Source: Bacteroidota bacterium (lineage in GTDB: Bacteria > Bacteroidota > Bacteroidia > Bacteroidales > JAGONC01). From it: 64,000 nt of DNA. Made by a program: the position numbers and the translations under genes. The first letter of the stretch is position 1; every line of letters starts with the position of its first letter. This document shows, one piece after another, positions 43,034 through 51,797 of the stretch. The notes under the pieces are model-generated. The model did not search any database, had not been told where the DNA came from, and was given only the letters and a program-made list of their open reading frames with translations. The stretch is taken from the NCBI GenBank assembly GCA_022711405.1, contig JAKLFC010000001.1:124001-188000 (forward strand), in the 5' to 3' direction.

Positions 43034-45409
43034 TCATTCCTTAATGCTCAAAACCTCAAAGCTGTTTCCTTCAATTGTCACAGTCAGTTTCCCATCGGCA
43101 ATGCCATAATTTGAACCAAAGACAGAAGCATACTCTTTTCCTTCCCATTTTTCAGGTAAGCCTATCTGTATGGTTTCAGGATTACGGGATTTGTTGAATA
43201 CGACGATGGAGTACCGGTCAAAATAGGACCTGGCATACGCGTACTGTTCTTCGCTGACCAGCAAAGGAATAAAGTCGCCGTAAATGAACTCCATATTGTG
43301 CTTCCGCAGGGCGATAAGCTTTTGAACCACAATCCGCAGGTTGCGTTCATCCTCTGTCAGGTTGTCGAACTTCATCCACCGCCGGTTATCGGGATCATTG
43401 GCTCCTGGCAGGCCGATCTCATCCCCGTAGAATATGACAGGAACACCCGGAATGGTCATATTGAACGCCATCAGTTGCGCCATGCGTTTATACCCGATGG
43501 GATCCCCCACTTCAATATCACGTGTCCAACCGGCCAGTTTGCTGTTTTCGTCCCAGCCAAGGCTGCCCCCGGCCAGCGAGATGAACCTTGGCCTGTCCTG
43601 GTTACCCGATATATAGCCCATCAGGTTGTGGTGGCCATAGTACATGAAACTTTCGCTGAGGGTATTTTGCAATCGTTCGAACGACTCGGTTTCCCGTCCG
43701 AAAACAGCGATCGCTGCGTCGTAAACGTTGAAGTCGAACTGGCCATCCATCTGGCCTGAACTGACGTAGCTGCTGATCAGGTCGCCATTTCCGTACGTTT
43801 CACCAATCTGATATATTTCCCTGTTCCCGGCGACCATTACCTGCTGCTTCAGTTTGTAGGTCAATGTCCTCCAGAAGACCTCGGGGATGTGCTTGGTGGC
43901 ATCGTGCCTGAAACCATCCAGCTGGTATTCCCTGATCCAATAGACCGCAGAATCTGAAAGCATTTCGTATACTTCCGGTTTGAAAAGGTCCAGTGTGGGC
44001 AGGAATACATCGAACCAGGTGGTCAGCCGGTATTCGTCCCACTTTTCCGTATTGAGCGAACCGTCGGGCAGGTAAAGGCTCGTGGTCCAGTCGGGATGCT
44101 GTTTGTACAGAGGATGTTCCAGGTGCACATGGTGAGCGACAAAATCAAGCAGCAGGTTGCTGCCGCGGTCGTGCAGGGTACGGGTCAGCGTTTTCAGATC
44201 GTCAGAGGTTCCAAACCGGTAGTCCACCTTAGTGAACGAGATGGGCCAGTAACCATGGTAACCTGAGAATTCGGAGCGGGGATTGGGAAACAGCCCAAAA
44301 GCGCCCTCGGGATTCAGTATCACCGGCGATATCCATAGTGTGTTGACTCCCAGGTCATCAAAAAAACCTTCTTCCACCTTCTGTGTGATTCCCCGGATAT
44401 CCCCTCCGTAATAATTCGCTTTGGGATGTATATCCGGGTCGGAAACCTTTTTATCATTGGTCGTGTCACCGTTTGCAAAACGGTCAACCATGATATTGTA
44501 GATGATCATCCGGTGTTTATCCATTCTGGAAAGAAGACCCGGATCCATGACTGGTTCGCCATTCCTCAGGGGGATGAGCAGATCGTTGCTGATGCCATGG
44601 TCATTGAAAGCCAGTGCACGGAGGTAGGATCTTTCTCTGGCACGTGCCTGTGCAGGCAGGGTAATTTCAATCTCATTCCCTTCCTTCTCTATGAACCCCT
44701 GGTTAAGACGGTAATTTTCCCAGTAGATGAAGAGTTCATTGTACGGATTATCGAATGTAACACCGATCTCATCAGGTTCCAGGGAGGAGGTGGTCAGTTT
44801 CGGGGATTCGGTGTCGTCAATGCTTCCCAGGACAAAGCCTGAATTGTATCCACCCATGTTATTGTCTATTTTCATTGGATTGACCGAATCCAGCATCTCC
44901 ATACCGTCTGCCACCAGCAGGTACTGATATATGCCCGGATTGAGCACGACCGTTGCCTGCCAGATACTGTCATTGAATTCCATCGGGGTGGCGGCAGGGT
45001 TCCATCCATTGAGGCTGCCCTTGATGCTCACTAATCTGTAGGTTCTTCCCTTTGGATCAAACCTGAACGTATACGGCATTTTCCGAGATTTCAGGACAGG
45101 GATGGAGTAGGGGAGGCTGTCGATCCAGACCTTCATTTCCATGATAACCGGATCAGATGGATTTGAGTACCAGACAAACGTATGGTCATCAGTATGGATG
45201 GTCATCCTCTTGCTATGGATGAAAACCGAATCAATGGCGGAAACATCGGAAAAATAATCCCGGAGGCACACTGCTGTCGAATCATACTGCAGACGGACAG
45301 GTGTGGCCAGACCAATAATGTCGCTGGTTTTGTGAATCCTGAGGTCTTCCATCCTGGAACAGCCGATCATGAACGTCATCAGAATTGGGATCAGTAACAA
45401 TTTTTTCAT
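43034..45409 (-). CDS. GH13 lipoprotein with N-terminal carbohydrate-binding modules
   Basis: A 791-residue enzyme. The lipoprotein signal is LMTFMIGCSRMEDL, cysteine at 17, followed by acidic residues. The N-terminal 300 residues are beta-rich and include a CBM48-like module (KGSLNGWNPAATPMEFND). The GH13 barrel has NTLWISPVIL, LLDFVAHHVH, nucleophile in LDGFRHDATKHIP (about 503), acid/base in IYQIGETYGN (about 536), and GYISGNQDRPRF (about 604), where NQD replaces the usual NHD. It is probably a surface or periplasmic maltodextrin hydrolase. It starts 12 nt after the SusA-like gene, in the same operon. Confidence 0.92.
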   Translation of the reverse strand: MKKLLLIPILMTFMIGCSRMEDLRIHKTSDIIGLATPVRLQYDSTAVCLRDYFSDVSAIDSVFIHSKRMTIHTDDHTFVWYSNPSDPVIMEMKVWIDSLPYSIPVLKSRKMPYTFRFDPKGRTYRLVSIKGSLNGWNPAATPMEFNDSIWQATVVLNPGIYQYLLVADGMEMLDSVNPMKIDNNMGGYNSGFVLGSIDDTESPKLTTSSLEPDEIGVTFDNPYNELFIYWENYRLNQGFIEKEGNEIEITLPAQARARERSYLRALAFNDHGISNDLLIPLRNGEPVMDPGLLSRMDKHRMIIYNIMVDRFANGDTTNDKKVSDPDIHPKANYYGGDIRGITQKVEEGFFDDLGVNTLWISPVILNPEGAFGLFPNPRSEFSGYHGYWPISFTKVDYRFGTSDDLKTLTRTLHDRGSNLLLDFVAHHVHLEHPLYKQHPDWTTSLYLPDGSLNTEKWDEYRLTTWFDVFLPTLDLFKPEVYEMLSDSAVYWIREYQLDGFRHDATKHIPEVFWRTLTYKLKQQVMVAGNREIYQIGETYGNGDLISSYVSSGQMDGQFDFNVYDAAIAVFGRETESFERLQNTLSESFMYYGHHNLMGYISGNQDRPRFISLAGGSLGWDENSKLAGWTRDIEVGDPIGYKRMAQLMAFNMTIPGVPVIFYGDEIGLPGANDPDNRRWMKFDNLTEDERNLRIVVQKLIALRKHNMEFIYGDFIPLLVSEEQYAYARSYFDRYSIVVFNKSRNPETIQIGLPEKWEGKEYASVFGSNYGIADGKLTVTIEGNSFEVLSIKE

Positions 45410-45421
45410 GTGAGGGCAGAA

Positions 45422-47278
45422 TTAATGTAATTCAAGTATAGTAGCTGATTTAGCCGGGACCTTTATCATCCCGATGTCGGTAATATGCTCACCGGTCAGC
45501 GGATTTAAGGCCGACGAGCATTCTTTCATGCATTCAGCGAATCTTGCTGTCGGGACCAGCTTCTCCTGATCATTGTTATTAAAGATCACCATGACGGTCG
45601 CTTCTTCGTGGATGCGGAAGTAAGTGTAAATGCCATCTTCAGGGATAAATTGGATCATTTTACCTGAGTGGATGACAGGCTGCATATTGCGCCATGTCAG
45701 CAGTTTTTGCATATAAAGAAAGGCATCCTGCTGATCCCTGGTTCTTCCACCATCAAGAAAACAATTCAATGAGTCGCCGGGCCATCCTCCCGGGAAATCG
45801 GTCCGGATGAACCCGTGTCCCTGCGATTCGAAGCCTGTCATAAGGATCTCAGTACCATAATAGATCATCGGAATGCCGGTGGAGGTCAGTATATAGGTCA
45901 TACCCATTTTGAACTGATCCAGGTCTTTGCCTATACTGGAGTAAAACCGGTTCAGGTCGTGATTATCGCAGAACAGGAGTTTATTTGCCGGATTGCCATA
46001 AAGATAATCCTGTGCGCGCACCAGGTAGATCCTGGCCAGGCCTTGTGACCAGCCATCTTTCTCGTTGAATGATCGATTGAGCGCATAATAGAGCGGGAAA
46101 TCGGTCACGGTCGGGATCCCTGAATCATAACCGTCAGGATTCTGCGTGCCTTTCTGAAAGTATGCCGTCATGGATTCCTGCTGCATCCAGGCTTCACCCA
46201 CGATGTTGAAATTCGGATATTCCCTGAATATGGCGGATGACCACTCTGCTGTAGCTTCTTTGTCAGGATAGGGCTGTGTGTCGAGACGTATCCCGTCCAG
46301 GTCAGCATATTCGATCCACCAGATGCTGTTCTGGATAAGGTACTTCAACAGAAGTGGATCGTGCTGGTTGAGGTCAGGCATATGGCGGTCGAACCAGCCG
46401 TTGAGCATGCGGTCCCTGTCATAACCGGAAGCATAGGGATCCATGATCGCCGAAGCCCGGAAATTAGAGCGTGTAAATTCCGGATAGGTATGAATCCAGC
46501 TCTCATCCGGAGGATCCTGCATGAACCGATGGTGAATGCTGGCATGATTGAGGATCTGATCCATGATCACCTTCAGTCCTTTCTTATGGCACTCGGCGAC
46601 AAGGGAGACGAACATTTCGTTGGTTCCCAGACGCGGGTCGGTCCTGTAAAAATCCGTGATGGCATAACCATGATAGGAGTACTGTGGATTGTTGTTCTCC
46701 AGGAACGGGTTCATCCAGAGCGCTGTGACCCCCAGTTCCGGAAGATAGTCCAGATGATCCCTCACACCCTGCAGGTCGCCACCATGACGTCCGTCAGGAT
46801 CGCTGCGGTTGCATTTTTCGCTCATGCCTTCAGCTGAGTCGTTGGCTGTATCTCCATTGGCGAACCGGTCGGGCATCAGCAGGTAAATGACGTCGGAAGC
46901 ATTGAATCCTTTGCGCTCAGCGGAGCCGGTACGCCTTGCTTTTAGCTCATATGACCCTGAAATCAGAACACTGTCCCCGTATAGAAAATCGATCCGGAAA
47001 TTCAGCGGTTTTACCTGGCTGCTGATCTGCAGATCAATGAAGAGATAGTTGGGATTGCTTACCCGGGTGAAACTGGTAATGCTGACTTCCTTTTGAAGAA
47101 TGAGGGGACTGGTAAGTCCGATGTTGTGGCCGTAGACCAGCAGCTGGAGTCCCTGATCTTCCATTCCCGTCCACCAGAAAGGAGGCTCAACTCGGTCGAT
47201 CTGTATGTCCTGAGCTTGGATCCCTGTTAAGAACAGACCGGTGAAAAGAACAGTGAGGCAAAAGGTTTTAAATGGCAT
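45422..47278 (-). CDS. Periplasmic GH13 neopullulanase/cyclomaltodextrinase, SusA-like
   Basis: A 618-residue enzyme with a cleavable signal (FLTGIQAQ). The N-terminal Ig-like domain (IQIDRVEPPFWWTGMEDQGL) is the cyclomaltodextrinase N-domain seen in SusA. The barrel has DVIYLLMPDRFANGDTAND, VIMDQILNHASIHH, nucleophile in LDGIRLDTQPYP (about 333), acid/base in IVGEAWMQQE (about 362) and FCDNHDLNRFY (about 440). The C-terminal domain ends KVPAKSATILELH. It trims imported oligosaccharides in the periplasm. It is first in the GH13 operon on this strand, 78 bp after the aspartyl-protease gene. Confidence 0.93.
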   Translation of the reverse strand: MPFKTFCLTVLFTGLFLTGIQAQDIQIDRVEPPFWWTGMEDQGLQLLVYGHNIGLTSPLILQKEVSITSFTRVSNPNYLFIDLQISSQVKPLNFRIDFLYGDSVLISGSYELKARRTGSAERKGFNASDVIYLLMPDRFANGDTANDSAEGMSEKCNRSDPDGRHGGDLQGVRDHLDYLPELGVTALWMNPFLENNNPQYSYHGYAITDFYRTDPRLGTNEMFVSLVAECHKKGLKVIMDQILNHASIHHRFMQDPPDESWIHTYPEFTRSNFRASAIMDPYASGYDRDRMLNGWFDRHMPDLNQHDPLLLKYLIQNSIWWIEYADLDGIRLDTQPYPDKEATAEWSSAIFREYPNFNIVGEAWMQQESMTAYFQKGTQNPDGYDSGIPTVTDFPLYYALNRSFNEKDGWSQGLARIYLVRAQDYLYGNPANKLLFCDNHDLNRFYSSIGKDLDQFKMGMTYILTSTGIPMIYYGTEILMTGFESQGHGFIRTDFPGGWPGDSLNCFLDGGRTRDQQDAFLYMQKLLTWRNMQPVIHSGKMIQFIPEDGIYTYFRIHEEATVMVIFNNNDQEKLVPTARFAECMKECSSALNPLTGEHITDIGMIKVPAKSATILELH

Positions 47279-47356
47279 CTGAAGTATGGCTTGAATGCTT
47301 TAAAATAAAAGGGAAACTAAAAACGGTGCGTAAAATTACAAAAACCTTTCACTGGT

Positions 47357-48625
47357 TCAGATACTCCTTTCAAGGGCAAAGGAACGTTTTATCCATTTGC
47401 CATCCCTTTCCAGTCTAAGCCAGATCTTTTTGCCAGGTTTGATACGGAGTTGGTGGTTCAGTTCATTGAGGGTCATTTCTTCCGTGGAGCGACCGTTGAA
47501 CATGACGATCTTATCTCCGGGCACTATGCCTGCTCTGTCGGCAGGCGACTGAGGTAGGATACGCACCACGGTGTACCGGTTCAGTTCAATGCCGTCAGCA
47601 GCAATCTCCATCCCGCTCAGGTTAAATTCAAAGGGCTTTGAAAATGAAAAATTCCGCTTCACGTAAAGCCTTTTGCCGTTATAGTCAATGAACAGGTGGA
47701 AGCGGCTTAGGATATCCCCTCCGATGGCTCCCTGCCTGACTTCCGAACTTGGTTCGGGTGTTTGATATTTATCGTAATAGGAAGCAATGACTTCATTCAG
47801 CTGATAGGATCCGATTCTGAAACCCCTGATCCTTCCGACAAGTCCATTGATGTCACCCCCCAGGCCCCTTCCAACAACAGTTTCGATATTTTTGAGCGGA
47901 ATGTCGATCACCTGTGCTGAATCAATTTCAAACATGACCGCGAAACTGGCTCCCAGGTCCATAAGAAGTGGAATGGTCTGGGTATGGCCATCTTCCGTCG
48001 TGACATCGCAGGGTATGTAGGGCCTGTTATTGATGATATCCATCGGTATGCACTCGTGCCTTCGGGGAGGTTTGAAGTGGTCAGGATGAATGAACGTGAT
48101 CATTTTGTTGATATAATCCACCTCGACGACAAAATTCCTGAAAAGATCGTAGCCAATGATTCCCTGAACATTGTTACCGAGAAAGTTTTTCAGGTTCAGA
48201 TAATCCTCATCGAGCACGACCAGGTTCTGACCAAGACTCTTAACGCCCGGCAGATCGATGCGGACCCCAGTCGAAATACAGCCGGTGACCGAGTCGAGTG
48301 TACCGATCACGGGCAGGCTGATCTTCCTGTCACAGGGGATCTCCAAGAGGGTACAGATCTCTTTTTGTGTCAGGAGGGTCAGTGCGACTCCTGAATCGAG
48401 AATGAACTTGGACGGTAACAATCCATTGATCTTGACAGGGATCACTACCAGGTTGTTCAGGTTCTCGAAAAGCACCGGCATTCGTTTGTGATCCCCTGCG
48501 ATTCGGTAACCAATGGACTGCCCACCGCAATGAATGCAACAGCCTAACAGCATGGACAGGGCTATTATCCATATCACTGACCGATGGCACCTCAGGATCT
48601 TTATCATTGTCTCCGGGATGATCAA
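47357..48625 (-). CDS. Retropepsin-like aspartyl protease with PDZ domain
   Basis: A 422-residue exported protein (signal to about 35, LGCCIHCGGQS; lipidation possible at CC). Two pepsin/retropepsin-like halves follow. The first active-site motif is FILDSGVALTLL, the second LLMDLGASFAVMF, where Leu replaces the usual Thr/Ser. A PDZ domain occupies about 335-415 (YTVVRILPQSPADRAGIVPG, DKIVMFNGRS). Families of this type are common in Bacteroidota with unknown substrates. It lies upstream of the GH13 operon on the same strand, but a role in starch use is not implied by its domains. Confidence 0.85.
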   Translation of the reverse strand: MIIPETMIKILRCHRSVIWIIALSMLLGCCIHCGGQSIGYRIAGDHKRMPVLFENLNNLVVIPVKINGLLPSKFILDSGVALTLLTQKEICTLLEIPCDRKISLPVIGTLDSVTGCISTGVRIDLPGVKSLGQNLVVLDEDYLNLKNFLGNNVQGIIGYDLFRNFVVEVDYINKMITFIHPDHFKPPRRHECIPMDIINNRPYIPCDVTTEDGHTQTIPLLMDLGASFAVMFEIDSAQVIDIPLKNIETVVGRGLGGDINGLVGRIRGFRIGSYQLNEVIASYYDKYQTPEPSSEVRQGAIGGDILSRFHLFIDYNGKRLYVKRNFSFSKPFEFNLSGMEIAADGIELNRYTVVRILPQSPADRAGIVPGDKIVMFNGRSTEEMTLNELNHQLRIKPGKKIWLRLERDGKWIKRSFALERSI

Positions 48626-48757
48626 ATTTGCTTTTAAAAATACGATTTAATTCATTTAACGGTACGTTAAATAGTGAATTATGAACAGGACCGGCCGGCT
48701 GACACCACGTCATCAGAACCTTCTTGGAGTTGCATCTCTACAGGTATTAAATTTTTG

Positions 48758-48765
48758 TACATTTG
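48758..48765 (+). promoter_or_regulatory. -7 promoter box for the cytoplasmic maltodextrin operon
   Basis: TACATTTG, exact match, 21 nt before the ATG at 48787. It overlaps the upstream in-frame ATG at 48763, which supports the later start. It probably drives the four genes to 55674. Confidence 0.65.
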
Positions 48766-48786
48766 AGCCTCAAAACGGATGACCCA

Positions 48787-50541
48787 ATGAAAAATAATGA
48801 TCAGGAATTCAAGACGTTGATTGAATGCTGGGAGGAATTGTATCCTGACCGGCCAACGACAGGGCTGTCGGATTTTTTTGACAGGCTCAGGGAGTTGAAA
48901 AACAGAATGAGTCTCCCCGCACATTCGCCGGGCTGGTATAAGGATGTGATCGTGTATTCGTTGTACGTTGATCTGTTCAATAAGGATTTCTCCGGTCTGG
49001 AATCCAAGCTTGATTATCTGGTCAGGCTGGGTGTGAATTGTTTATGGTTACTTCCTATCCTGGATTCTCCGATGCGTGACGCGGGATTCGACATCAGGGA
49101 TTACCGCACCATACGGGCAGACCTGCTGGGATTACCTGAAGATGCGGTGCAGAAAGATAAGATGGATGTATTTAAGCGTTTTTTGCAGCATGCCCGCGAA
49201 AAAAATATCCACGTCATATTCGACATTGCCCTGAACCACACCTCCGATGAACATCCGTGGTTCAGAGAAGCCAGGAAATCAGCTGACAATCCTTATCGTG
49301 AGTATTACATCTGGAGCAGGGATGATCAGAGATTCAAGGATGCGCGGATCATCTTCAAGGGCCTGTGCGCCAGTAACTGGGAGAAAGATGGTGAGGAATA
49401 TTATTTTCATCGTTTTTTTGAGTTCCAACCGGATCTGAACTTCAGGAATCCTGTTGTGCTATTGGAGATGGCAGGGCATCTGCTGTACTGGCTTGAGATA
49501 GGTGTTGATGGTTTTCGCGCAGATGCCATTCCTTATATATGGAAAGAGGAGGGGACAGCGTGTGAGAACCTTCCCCAGACTCATACGGTCATCCGCTTTC
49601 TGAGGGCTGTCCTGGATTATGCGCGGCCTGATACATTGTTGCTCGCAGAAGCCTGTCAGAAACCTCACCTGGTGGTTGAATATTTTGGTCGTGGCGACGA
49701 ATGCAACGCAGGATATCATTTCCCCCTGATGCCGCAGATCTATAAGGCGGTTGCCATGGAAAACGGGCTGCCTGTAAAGCATACGCTTAGCCCTGAGGTG
49801 ACCCCCGACATCCCGGGGAATTCACAGTGGTTTACCTTTCTCAGGTGCCACGATGAAGTGAGCCTTGAACTGGTTTACGTCACTGAAGAAGACAGGAAAT
49901 TCATCCACGACCATTATTGCAAGAAACCACAGTGGGATTTCCGTCAGGGCCAGGGCATCTCGGCAAGGCTTTCTGAGCTGATGGACCGCGATCCCCGTAA
50001 AATAGGAATGATCTTCTCCATCATGCTTACATTGCCCGGAACACCCGTGATCTACTATGGAGACGAGTTTGGCAAGACCAACGATGAAGCCTATTACCAT
50101 GAGATGATCCGACTGTCGGGGAAAGACGATACCCGCTTTCTGGTCAGGGGTAAGATCGGCTGGGAAGAGCTTGACAGGCATCTGAGGGATAACACTTCAA
50201 TGGAATACAGGGTGTTCGATCATGTCAGCAGGATGGTGACGATAAGACGAGCGTACCAATGCTTCGGACGAGGGGACCTGGTATGGATGGAGTCCAGACT
50301 TCAGGATGGTGCCCTGGCTTCCGGGATCCTTTCGTATGTGCGATCATATCATGAAGAAAAAGTCCTGGTGATCCATAATCTCTCAGGTGCCGGATGCATC
50401 ATCGCAATGCCTGAAGGAATACGACCTGATCAAACCATAGATCTGCTGGGCCACCGACTGACAAAGGGAGAAACCGGCCACATACTCCAGTTGGATCCGT
50501 ATGATTATTTTTGGATAGATCTTACAAATAGAAACCTTTAA
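48787..50541 (+). CDS. Cytoplasmic GH13, trehalose-synthase (TreS)-like
   Basis: A 584-residue protein without a signal peptide. The barrel shows KDVIVYSLYVDLFN, LLPILDSPMRDAGFDIRDY, VIFDIALNHTSDEHPWF, nucleophile in VDGFRADAIPYIW (about 246), acid/base in LLLAEACQKPH (about 287), and FLRCHDEVSLEL (about 356). The segment VVEYFGRGDECNAGYHFPLM matches the TreS pattern (maltose to trehalose isomerisation). An alpha-glucosidase acting on short maltodextrins is the main alternative. It is first in an operon; the kinase gene starts 17 nt after its stop. Confidence 0.85.
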   Translation: MKNNDQEFKTLIECWEELYPDRPTTGLSDFFDRLRELKNRMSLPAHSPGWYKDVIVYSLYVDLFNKDFSGLESKLDYLVRLGVNCLWLLPILDSPMRDAGFDIRDYRTIRADLLGLPEDAVQKDKMDVFKRFLQHAREKNIHVIFDIALNHTSDEHPWFREARKSADNPYREYYIWSRDDQRFKDARIIFKGLCASNWEKDGEEYYFHRFFEFQPDLNFRNPVVLLEMAGHLLYWLEIGVDGFRADAIPYIWKEEGTACENLPQTHTVIRFLRAVLDYARPDTLLLAEACQKPHLVVEYFGRGDECNAGYHFPLMPQIYKAVAMENGLPVKHTLSPEVTPDIPGNSQWFTFLRCHDEVSLELVYVTEEDRKFIHDHYCKKPQWDFRQGQGISARLSELMDRDPRKIGMIFSIMLTLPGTPVIYYGDEFGKTNDEAYYHEMIRLSGKDDTRFLVRGKIGWEELDRHLRDNTSMEYRVFDHVSRMVTIRRAYQCFGRGDLVWMESRLQDGALASGILSYVRSYHEEKVLVIHNLSGAGCIIAMPEGIRPDQTIDLLGHRLTKGETGHILQLDPYDYFWIDLTNRNL

Positions 50542-50558
50542 TTCCACTGAATACATCA

Positions 50559-51797
50559 ATGATACCTTCCAGTGAAACAGATGAGCTTGCACGGCGTCTG
50601 GCACTTCTGCAGCAGATGGATGTCTTCAGGGATCTGCCCGAAGATACCCTGGCAGAGATCTGCCGGGTCATGGCAGAGGAGCATAAAGTAAAGGAAGAGG
50701 TGATTTTTCGCAAGGGAGATGTAGGAAACGCTATGTATATCATTATCAGCGGTTCTGTTCGCGTCCACGTGGGCGACCATGTACTGACACGTCTGGGGCC
50801 TGGAAAGGTCTTCGGAGAATATGCCCTGCTGGACTCCCTCGAACGGTCAGCCTCCATAACCTCGGAGGATGAAACCGTACTCTACCGGCTTGACAGGCAA
50901 GAATTCAGCAAACTGATGGAATCCAGCATCCGGGTGATGCAGGGAGTCATAAAACTCGTTCTCAAGCGGATCCGGGAGATGAATGAACTGGAACGGAAGC
51001 TGGCCCAGAGTTATCTTAAGATCCAGAAACAGAACCAGGAAATTGAACTGCAGAATAAAAATATCCATCATCAGAAAAATGAACTGGAAATAAAGAATGA
51101 ACAACTGCTCAGGCTCAACGAAGAGAAATCGCACCTGATCAATGTACTGGCACATGATCTCAGGAATCCTCTGACCAGCAGCCTGTGCCTGGCTGACTTG
51201 ATCAGGTCTCAGTCTGAAAATCTTAACCGCGACCAGATCAGGTCGGTCGAAGTGATCGATAATTCTTTACGGAAGATCAACCGGATCATTAACCAGATCG
51301 TGGATATCAATGAAATAGCAACCCCTAACATTGCCCTGAAACCCCAGCGTGTCAATCTGGCGGTGATCATTCAGGAGGCGGCATCCCTTTATGCAAGTGC
51401 GGTGGCTTCTAAAAATATCGTACTAAACCTTTCGACAGAAGACCTTTACGTTGTTGTAGATCCTAATTACGCCTCACTGATCATTGAGAACCTTCTCTCC
51501 AATGCCATTAAGTTTTCACCATCCGGGAAAAATATCAGGATAAAGCTCCACAGGTGCAACAAAATGGCGAGGATAGAAATTCAAGATGAGGGTCCTGGAA
51601 TCAATGAACAGGATGTGTTAAAACTGTTCGGAAAATATCAGAAGCCATATGGGGAAGCCAGTGAGGAAAGCCTGGGATTTTCAATCGTGATGAAATATGT
51701 GAAAGCTATGAATGGGAAAGTCTGGTGCACAAGTCAGGCCGGGAAAGGGTCCACTCTTTTTGTTGAATTTGCCATCTCTTCTGTCGAAATGCAATGA
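50559..51797 (+). CDS. Histidine kinase with N-terminal cyclic-nucleotide-binding domain
   Basis: A 412-residue soluble protein, no membrane helix. Residues about 15-135 form a cNMP-binding fold with a phosphate-binding-cassette-like FGEYALLDSLERSASI. A coiled coil (about 140-190) leads to a HisKA domain with the phospho-acceptor His at 199 (VLAHDLRNPLTSS). The HATPase_c domain shows IIENLLSNAIKFSP (N box), IQDEGPGINEQD (G1) and a diverged G2, EESLGFSIV. No response regulator is adjacent. Its start codon follows the TreS-like gene by 17 nt and its stop overlaps the next gene by 4 nt (ATGA), so it is inside the sugar operon and probably senses its metabolic state. Confidence 0.88.
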   Translation: MIPSSETDELARRLALLQQMDVFRDLPEDTLAEICRVMAEEHKVKEEVIFRKGDVGNAMYIIISGSVRVHVGDHVLTRLGPGKVFGEYALLDSLERSASITSEDETVLYRLDRQEFSKLMESSIRVMQGVIKLVLKRIREMNELERKLAQSYLKIQKQNQEIELQNKNIHHQKNELEIKNEQLLRLNEEKSHLINVLAHDLRNPLTSSLCLADLIRSQSENLNRDQIRSVEVIDNSLRKINRIINQIVDINEIATPNIALKPQRVNLAVIIQEAASLYASAVASKNIVLNLSTEDLYVVVDPNYASLIIENLLSNAIKFSPSGKNIRIKLHRCNKMARIEIQDEGPGINEQDVLKLFGKYQKPYGEASEESLGFSIVMKYVKAMNGKVWCTSQAGKGSTLFVEFAISSVEMQ

